Assembly (NCBI GenBank): GCA_002453165.1
Contig: DKGH01000184.1
Span: 511 to 20,276, forward strand
DNA: 19,766 bases
Source: Verrucomicrobia bacterium UBA6775
GTDB taxonomy: Bacteria > Verrucomicrobiota > Verrucomicrobiia > Limisphaerales > UBA1096
Reading direction: 5' to 3'
How positions within the stretch are numbered: the stretch's first letter is position 1; each line of letters begins with the position of its first letter. This document shows positions 15,115 through 19,766 of this stretch, piece by piece. The notes under the pieces were generated by a model. That model made no database searches. It saw nothing but the letters and a program-made list of their open reading frames with translations, and was not told where the DNA came from. The position numbers and the translations under genes are program-made.

Positions 15115-16596
15115 CTACTTTCGGGTTTTTGGGGCGGGATATCCGGCAAGAATTGCCTTCAGCTTTTCCGCCACCTTCGGCTTGGATGCGTAATGGTTTT
15201 GAGTCTCCCACGGATCACTCGTGTAGTCGTACAACTCGTAATCCACAGGCACACTTCCGTCGCTGTGATTTTTCCACTCCACCAAACGGTATCGTTCCGT
15301 GCGAATCGCCCTGCCCAGTTTTCGCCCACGGGGATAGGCATGAAACGCATGGCCACGAACCCGGGCTGAGGGATTTTTCAAAACCGGCACAAGGCTAACC
15401 CCGTCGATCGGCTGCGGCACTTTCGGCGCGGGCAATCCTGCCAACTCAGCCACGGTCGGGAAGATATCCACCGTCTCTGCGAGTTGACGAGATGCCGCCC
15501 CGGCGCGGGCCACCCCGGGCGCCGAGATCACAACCGGGATGCGGTTGGCCTGCTCAAAATTTGTGTGCTTCGTCCAAATGCTCAGATCACCCAGATGCCA
15601 ACCGTGATCGCCCCACAGCACCACGATCGTATTTTCCGCCAACCCCAGTTCGTCCAGCGCACGGGTGACCTTGCCAATTTGTGCATCCACGTATGTTGTG
15701 CTCGCGTAGTATCCGTGGATCAACTTGCGAGCCAGTTCGTCCTCGATTTGCCCACCCGGCGGTACCGGTTTGAAGGCGGCGATTTCTCCACCACGCTTGA
15801 GGGCGACCCTCGGCGCGGCCTTGGGAAACGACTTGTTGACCGCCAGTGGCAGATTGGCCGGATCGTGCATGTCCCAATATTTTTTCGGCGCAGAAAATGG
15901 CAGGTGTGGCCGAACAAAACCGGCTGCGATGAAAAACGGTGTGCCATCCTTAGCACGACGCGCCTTCGCGGCCTTCAGCCGAACAATGGTTTCATTCGCC
16001 ACGCGGCCGTCGGCGTAATCCTCGTCTTTCGCAACGGGCGCTTCGAACGCGGCGCCCCGGGGAAGCGAACGAATCTGCCCCAACTTTTGGTTCGTGAACA
16101 ATGCCTCCTCGCGGGTGAGTTTGCCGCCATCCGTGCTCTCCGGCACAAGGTACTCGATTACCTTGTCGTGAAAATGCGGCACCTCGAACGCTTGCGGATC
16201 ACCCAGGTTCCCGTGGCCGATGTGGAACACCTTGCCAAGCGACTCAGCGCGGTAACCGAACCGTGAAAAATACTGCGACATCGTCACCGCATTGGGAATC
16301 ACCCGACGCAGGTGACTGCCCAGACCGTAAAGCCCGGTCGAGGTCGAGTGTGCCCCGAGCATCAGCGTGAACCTCGATGGCGCGCACACCGCCTGATTGC
16401 AGTAAGCCAAATCAAACCGCACTCCGCGCTTGGCCAAAGCGTCCATGTGCGGTGTGATCGCGTGTTCGTCTCCGTAACAACCCATCGCCGGCTTCAGGTC
16501 GTCCACCAGCAGCAACAGTACGTTGGGCTTGGTCAATGCATGTGACTTGGCCAAGCCGAGGAAAAGGATCGTTGAAAATATCAGAATTTGTTTCAT
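15115..16596 (-). CDS. Secreted iduronate-2-sulfatase-like sulfatase
   Basis: This 493-residue protein starts at the ATG at 16596, with signal peptide MKQILIFSTILFLGLAKSHA. It belongs to the iduronate-2-sulfatase-like branch: VDDLKPAMGCYGD (31-43), ITPHMDALAKRGVRFDLAYCNQAV, the formylglycine site C71-APSRFTLMLG, GKVFHIG (121-127) in place of GKWHLG, and a late WGDHGWHLGDLSIWTKHTNFE near residue 327, a combination typical of that branch. The expected reaction is removal of 2-O-type or related sulfate esters from uronic acid or other sugar units outside the cytoplasm. The real substrate is unknown. It is the first gene of the long minus-strand run; its promoter should lie in the divergent gap shared with the nitroreductase. 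A CTTGGCCAAG copy (16546-16555) encodes the signal-peptide LAK. Confidence 0.93.
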   Translation of the reverse strand: MKQILIFSTILFLGLAKSHALTKPNVLLLLVDDLKPAMGCYGDEHAITPHMDALAKRGVRFDLAYCNQAVCAPSRFTLMLGAHSTSTGLYGLGSHLRRVIPNAVTMSQYFSRFGYRAESLGKVFHIGHGNLGDPQAFEVPHFHDKVIEYLVPESTDGGKLTREEALFTNQKLGQIRSLPRGAAFEAPVAKDEDYADGRVANETIVRLKAAKARRAKDGTPFFIAAGFVRPHLPFSAPKKYWDMHDPANLPLAVNKSFPKAAPRVALKRGGEIAAFKPVPPGGQIEDELARKLIHGYYASTTYVDAQIGKVTRALDELGLAENTIVVLWGDHGWHLGDLSIWTKHTNFEQANRIPVVISAPGVARAGAASRQLAETVDIFPTVAELAGLPAPKVPQPIDGVSLVPVLKNPSARVRGHAFHAYPRGRKLGRAIRTERYRLVEWKNHSDGSVPVDYELYDYTSDPWETQNHYASKPKVAEKLKAILAGYPAPKTRK

Positions 16597-16688
16597 TCAA
16601 ATGTTCGACGCCGGCTAATCCGTTGAGGCTGCGCCGGCACGATGTTAGGCTTTGCCAACAGAAAGAGCGTCACGCGTTGGGATAGACA
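16597..16688. promoter_or_regulatory. Divergent gap between the sulfatase run and the nitroreductase
   Basis: These 92 bases separate two divergent starts, so promoters for both should lie here. For the plus strand a weak candidate is TTGAGG (16623-16628), a 17-base spacer and TAGGCT (16646-16651). No convincing minus-strand promoter, clear Shine-Dalgarno site or TTGGCCAA copy was seen. The regulatory role comes from gene layout rather than from a strong motif. Confidence 0.35.
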
Positions 16689-17354
16689 ATGGAAGTCACA
16701 GAGGCAATTCGAAACCGCAAGTCCACCCGGGCTTTTCTGCCCAAGCCGGTGGACCGGGAGATCATCACAAGCATACTGGAATGCGCCCGCTGGGCACCGT
16801 CCGGGGTTAATTCACAACCATGGCAGGTCGCAGTCGTCACCGGCGACACCAAGTGCCAACTCGCCAAAGCCCTCGCCAAATGTCGTGCCGACGGTGAACC
16901 TGCCCGTCAGGATTACGAGTATTACCCGACAAAAATTGAGGAGCCCTACATCACGCGTCGGGGCGTTTGTGGCAAGGCGCTCTACAGTGCCCTAAACATC
17001 CAACGGGACGACATCGAAAAGCGTAAGGACCAATGGATGAAAAACTACCACAGCTTCGACGCCCCGGTGGCGCTCTACTTTTTTATCGACGGCATTTTGG
17101 AGACCGGATCATGGGTCGACTGCGGCATGTTCATCCAAAACGTGATGCTGGCCGCCCGGGGACACGGCCTCGAAACCTGCGCACAGGCGGCGTTGGCGGA
17201 GTATCCGGATGTTGTTCGGAGTATCCTCGATATCCCAGACTCCAAAAAACTCATCTGCGGCATGGCGCTTGGCCACGCCGACTACGATGATGCCTCCTAT
17301 CAATACCGCACCGAGCGCGAACCAGTAAAAGCCTTCACCTCTTGGTTCAACTAA
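16689..17354 (+). CDS. Nitroreductase-family FMN-dependent oxidoreductase
   Basis: This 221-residue protein carries the nitroreductase pattern. The N-terminal MEVTEAIRNRKSTRAF supplies the basic residues that contact FMN phosphate. ARWAPSGVNSQPWQV (about 33-47) is the second FMN-binding segment, and a C-terminal GLETCAQAALAEYPDVV closes the site. These enzymes use NAD(P)H to reduce nitro compounds, quinones or enones, and some are dehalogenases or flavin-cleaving enzymes. The exact substrate is not evident. There is no signal peptide, so it is cytoplasmic. The start is an ATG with only a weak purine-rich GGGATAG upstream. It is transcribed away from the sulfatase run, and its last 246 bases are also read antisense by the vapC frame. 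Confidence 0.9.
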   Translation: MEVTEAIRNRKSTRAFLPKPVDREIITSILECARWAPSGVNSQPWQVAVVTGDTKCQLAKALAKCRADGEPARQDYEYYPTKIEEPYITRRGVCGKALYSALNIQRDDIEKRKDQWMKNYHSFDAPVALYFFIDGILETGSWVDCGMFIQNVMLAARGHGLETCAQAALAEYPDVVRSILDIPDSKKLICGMALGHADYDDASYQYRTEREPVKAFTSWFN

Positions 17355-17744
17355 ACGTGCTTGGCCAAACGCTTGGCCGTGATTCATATCCTCCAAATAC
17401 AACTTTTCGCAACGGCTCAGCTTGGCAGCGGAGAGGATCAGGCCATCCCAAAACGAAATCTGATCAAGAATTGAACGGTCAATTGCCTCGTCAATGATCC
17501 CCGGCGTGACCTGCACCAACTCAAACATCTGAAAGTCCTTCACAAGTTGCCGATCCTCGATTGGATTAATCCCAAGACGCCGAGTGGATGCCACATAGAA
17601 TTCCTGAAGCACTTGCGCGGAAATCGCTGCGTCTTTTGCAATAGAATGCTTCGCAATGAGGCTCAGGGCGATTTCCCTTTTTTGGGGATCGGCCTCATCC
17701 ACGGAATACACCAAAATATTGGTGTCAAAGAAAACCGAAGCCAC
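17109..17744 (-). CDS. vapC: VapC-like PIN-domain toxin with unusual C-terminal tail
   Basis: I chose the GTG at 17744 (211 aa). It lies 4 bases after the antitoxin stop and starts VASVFFDTNILVYS, the normal beginning of a PIN domain; an upstream ATG at 17777 would overlap the antitoxin. Conserved acidic residues are D7 (FFDTN), E48 (QVLQEFY), D100 (FWDGLILSAA) and D119 (LYLEDMNHGQ). VapC toxins are Mg-dependent RNases, often cutting tRNA or rRNA, held inactive by VapB. Relatives usually end shortly after the EDxxHGQ...NPF segment, near residue 135 here. This frame instead continues about 76 residues, with a hydrophobic stretch (FYWFALGAVLIGGIIVVGVA), because it reads the end of the nitroreductase gene backwards. 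Whether the tail is made is open. Two palindrome half-copies encode GQAFGQA. Confidence 0.8.
   Translation of the reverse strand: MASVFFDTNILVYSVDEADPQKREIALSLIAKHSIAKDAAISAQVLQEFYVASTRRLGINPIEDRQLVKDFQMFELVQVTPGIIDEAIDRSILDQISFWDGLILSAAKLSRCEKLYLEDMNHGQAFGQARLVEPRGEGFYWFALGAVLIGGIIVVGVAKRHAADEFFGVWDIEDTPNNIRILRQRRLCAGFEAVSPGGQHHVLDEHAAVDP
17359..17378. repeat. Two overlapping palindrome half-copies
   Basis: GCTTGGCCAA (17359-17368) and CGCTTGGCC (17370-17378) lie 4 bases after the nitroreductase stop. On the minus strand they encode the GQAFGQA of the VapC-like protein. Confidence 0.8.
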
Positions 17745-17748
17745 GAGT

Positions 17749-17970
17749 TCAACGTTCGTACAAAGATTCCCGATCAATCTTCACTCCGCCGGAATGACCC
17801 TTTGCATTTCGAAGTCGATTAATCATCTGCTCGATCTCTGCTCCAGTTTCATTCGTCAAATTTGCGAGCATTTCGCGAAGAAGAGCGTTCAGACTCGTTC
17901 CCCTTTGGGACGCATATTGACGGCTTTTTTCGAGCAATTTGTCTTCGATTGCCAATGTAACATTCGCCAT
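17749..17970 (-). CDS. vapB: VapB-like ribbon-helix-helix antitoxin
   Basis: The ATG at 17970 gives 73 residues beginning MANVTLAIEDKLLEKSRQYASQRGTSLNALLREML. This is the ribbon-helix-helix pattern: a short beta strand (NVTLAI), then two helices with the G-T-S-L turn between them. The C-terminal part (KGHSGGVKIDRESLYER) is the expected toxin-wrapping tail. It pairs with the PIN toxin 4 bases downstream, and together they form a type II toxin-antitoxin system. VapB would neutralise the toxin and, with it, repress its own promoter. A perfect 12-bp palindrome just upstream is a fitting operator. A start 21 bases upstream (MRTNPGR) is possible but would overlap that palindrome. Confidence 0.85.
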   Translation of the reverse strand: MANVTLAIEDKLLEKSRQYASQRGTSLNALLREMLANLTNETGAEIEQMINRLRNAKGHSGGVKIDRESLYER

Positions 17971-18005
17971 GCGCCCAGGATTTGTGCGCACAACTTACGT
18001 GTCAA
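17971..18005 (-). promoter_or_regulatory. Candidate vapBC promoter and operator
   Basis: Read on the minus strand, 18005-18000 is a perfect TTGACA -35 box. It is followed by a perfect 12-bp palindrome, TTGTGCGCACAA (17982-17993), in the spacer. With a 17-base spacer the -10 would be AATCCT (17982-17977), a poor match. Transcription would then begin at or near the vapB ATG, giving a leaderless message. RHH antitoxins bind such inverted repeats, so autorepression is the natural reading. The weak -10 is the main doubt. Confidence 0.45.
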
Positions 18006-18013
18006 CCGTAGTT

Positions 18014-19363
18014 TTAAGCCAAAACTTGGCCAAGCGGGGCGGTGCTATCGGCGAAGCGGTCGCGCTTCAGGCCAAGCGCTTGGGCTTGGGCCAGCCAGAG
18101 ATTCGCCAATGGCGTGCCGGTGGGCACATTAAGGTGACCGCCCCCGGCGCGTAGTTTTCCGCCACCACGCCCAGCTACGATGATGGGGAGTTTGTTGTAT
18201 TGATGCGACGCACCATCTCCCAAGCCGGAGCCGTAGGTGAAAACTGTGTTGTCGAGTAGCGTCGTGCCATTGGCCTCACCGACGCTGGCCATCTTTTCGA
18301 CAAGATACGCGAACTGCTCCATGTAAAAATGATCCACCTTGGCCAAGTCGTCGATGAACTTGGGTTGATTATGGGACATCGAATGATGGCTGCGCGGCTT
18401 ATCAAAAACACCCTCGAACATGTACGGTGTGTTCCATCGCTCCGGCCCGATCATCATCGTGGCCACCCTCGTCAAGCCGGTCTGCAACGCAACTACCATC
18501 AGATCTCCCATCAAGCGGATATACTCCCCACGCGGCAGATAGGCGTCGATCGGCTCATCGATGGAGACCTTGGCCAAGCCGCTTTTCATTCGGGCCATCT
18601 TTTCCATTTGCTCCTCGATGGTTCGGACGGAGTCGAAGTACTCGTTGAACTTGTCACGATCCTCGCTACCCAACTCACGCCGAAGCGATCGCGCATCCTC
18701 CAGCACGAGGTCGGTGATGTTTCGAAATTGATCCGTATCCCTTGTGCCAAATAATCGACGGTAGGCCTTCTGCGGATCACGCATCGACGGTGCCACGTGA
18801 CCGGTGCCGTACCATGAAATATTGTCGAAGTAGATCGACTCGACGTTGTCCTTGTGGCTGTTGCAACTGAACTCCAGAGACCGAAACGGCGTCGCATCAC
18901 CGACATAATCCGCCACCAAATGATCCAGCGTGCGATTCAACGGCCAGGCTGATGACTTAATCTCATACGGAGCCGCACTGCTCAGGAAGCAACTGCCGCA
19001 TTGGGCGTGCACATCGGTCCCGTTCTGGTACACGCGATCCAGCCCGGTGATAAGCGTGACACGATTCCGAACCTTTCGCAGTGGTTCCAGCGTTGGAGTC
19101 CACACGATCGGTTGATAGCCCGGCTTGTACAGGTCTGGCTGATCCCGTTTGCCGCCCAGAAAACCACGAAACTTGGGCACTTCAGTCTCCGCTTCGCCCG
19201 GAAAAAACGAACGCCTCACCACCCCAATGGGCACGTAGTAAATGGCCAACCGCTGGGGAGGTGATGCCGCGTTCGCAGCCGATGCGATGGACTCCAGCCA
19301 CGGCAGCGAAAGCGTCGCGCCGGCTGCGCCTCTCAGGAAGGATCGTCGATTCAATGCGGACAT
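18014..19363 (-). CDS. DUF1552 protein with Tat signal
   Basis: This 449-residue protein starts MSALNRRSFLRGAAGATLSLPWLES, a twin-arginine signal (R6-R7) with the usual N-R-R-x-F-L pattern. DUF1552 features follow: RLAIYYVPIGVVRRSFFP, VTLITGLDR, and later segments such as HHSMSHNQPKFIDDLAKVDHFYMEQFAYLVEKM and TVFTYGSGLGDGASHQYNKLPIIVAGRGGGKLRAGGGH, which are characteristic of the family. The protein is exported folded; its function is unknown. It lies one base after the stop of the cytochrome-type gene, the usual DUF1592/DUF1588/DUF1585-DUF1552 pair of PVC bacteria. Three TTGGCCAA copies lie inside it (18026-18033, 18339-18346, 18570-18577), the first near the C-terminus, where it encodes PLGQVLA. 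Confidence 0.93.
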   Translation of the reverse strand: MSALNRRSFLRGAAGATLSLPWLESIASAANAASPPQRLAIYYVPIGVVRRSFFPGEAETEVPKFRGFLGGKRDQPDLYKPGYQPIVWTPTLEPLRKVRNRVTLITGLDRVYQNGTDVHAQCGSCFLSSAAPYEIKSSAWPLNRTLDHLVADYVGDATPFRSLEFSCNSHKDNVESIYFDNISWYGTGHVAPSMRDPQKAYRRLFGTRDTDQFRNITDLVLEDARSLRRELGSEDRDKFNEYFDSVRTIEEQMEKMARMKSGLAKVSIDEPIDAYLPRGEYIRLMGDLMVVALQTGLTRVATMMIGPERWNTPYMFEGVFDKPRSHHSMSHNQPKFIDDLAKVDHFYMEQFAYLVEKMASVGEANGTTLLDNTVFTYGSGLGDGASHQYNKLPIIVAGRGGGKLRAGGGHLNVPTGTPLANLWLAQAQALGLKRDRFADSTAPLGQVLA

Positions 19364-19364
19364 T

Positions 19365-19766
19365 TCAGTTCGGTTCGTTCAAAAACGGCTCGCTCAGGAT
19401 GATGCTTTTGAGGAGCGGTTGAAAGCGATAATCGTTCTTTTCAGCCTCAGCCGCGATGGCTTCCAGCGCCGGCGAATCTGCAGCAGCCAGTTCCCGGCCA
19501 AGCGCAAACGACAGCAGATGCCCGGCGAAAGCCTTCACGAAACGGGGTTTCTCGGCCAGGAGTGCGTCCTTGAATTGCTCGATCGTTTTGAATTCATGCC
19601 TTCGAAACAGTTCGCCGGAAGTGTCCACCTCACGGCCATTGTGATACGTGTCCCGCCAGGCGCCCACCGGGTTGTAGTTTTCCAGCGCAAACCCAAGCGG
19701 ATCGATTTTGACATGGCACCCGGCGCAATCAGGGCGGTCACGATGCACTGCCAAGCGCTCACGGAT
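19365..19766 (-). CDS. DUF1588/DUF1585 cytochrome-type protein, C-terminal part
   Basis: The frame is open to the window edge, so only the last 133 residues are visible. They begin IRERLAVHRDRPDCAGCHVKIDPLGFALENYNPVGAWRD, the DUF1588 segment with its heme-type motif CAGCH. The C-terminal DUF1585 segment follows (RRHEFKTIEQFKDALLAEKPRFVKAFAGHLLSFALGREL to PFLNEPN). Complete members also carry DUF1587, DUF1592 and DUF1595 domains upstream. They are exported, probably heme-binding, and paired with DUF1552 proteins, as here with a one-base gap. The family's reaction is not known. A degenerate palindrome (CGCTTGGCAG on the minus strand) sits close to the window end. Confidence 0.9.
   Translation of the reverse strand: MRERLAVHRDRPDCAGCHVKIDPLGFALENYNPVGAWRDTYHNGREVDTSGELFRRHEFKTIEQFKDALLAEKPRFVKAFAGHLLSFALGRELAAADSPALEAIAAEAEKNDYRFQPLLKSIILSEPFLNEPN

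Noticed and set aside
714..18577. Palindrome copies as a CRISPR array or tandem repeat
   Set aside because: Spacing is irregular, from tens of bases to several kilobases, and there are no uniform spacers or cas genes.

Overview
The window looks like chromosome of a PVC-superphylum bacterium, more likely Verrucomicrobiota than Planctomycetota. The grounds are the gene families: a DUF1501 Tat protein paired with a DUF1549/DUF1553 'planctomycete cytochrome' protein, a DUF1552 protein paired with a DUF1585/DUF1588-type protein, a dehydrogenase/cytochrome c fusion, an H-X9-DG prepilin-like protein, and five secreted sulfatases. This is the usual gene content of marine or aquatic degraders of sulfated polysaccharides. 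No rRNA, tRNA, CRISPR array, transposase, phage gene or origin was seen.

Layout. 1-672 (+): the 3' part of an AT-richer H-X9-DG protein. 680-1657 (+): a secreted HExxH protein of unknown family. 16596 down to 1654 (-): one long, tightly packed run of genes. In transcription order these are an iduronate-sulfatase-like enzyme, a YjbR-like protein, four arylsulfatases (three ATGA stop/start overlaps join them), a frameshifted SRPBCC gene, a 1043-residue SGNH-hydrolase/dehydrogenase/cytochrome c fusion, a DUF1549/DUF1553 cytochrome and a DUF1501 Tat protein (TAATG overlap). 16689-17354 (+): a nitroreductase. 17970 down to 17109 (-): a vapBC toxin-antitoxin pair whose toxin frame runs antisense through the end of the nitroreductase gene. 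19766 down to 18014 (-): the C-terminal part of a DUF1588/DUF1585 cytochrome-type protein, then a DUF1552 Tat protein. The gene-free gaps are all under 100 bases.

How the genes may work together (inference): the sulfatases would desulfate a polysaccharide outside the cytoplasm. The heme-bearing and Tat proteins would handle oxidation or binding of the products. No sulfatase-maturating enzyme (FGE or anSME), glycoside hydrolase or TonB transporter lies in this window.

The most unusual feature is not a gene. A perfect 14-bp palindrome, CGCTTGGCCAAGCG, occurs seven times, and its 8-bp core TTGGCCAA occurs about 22 times, where well under one is expected by chance. All but one copy lie inside or against genes. 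The coding copies use only two of the three frames (LAK or GQ), and several sit exactly at signal-peptide cleavage sites. The AT-richer first gene has no copy. This resembles in form, but not in sequence, the HIP1 palindrome of cyanobacteria or the DNA uptake sequences of other bacteria.
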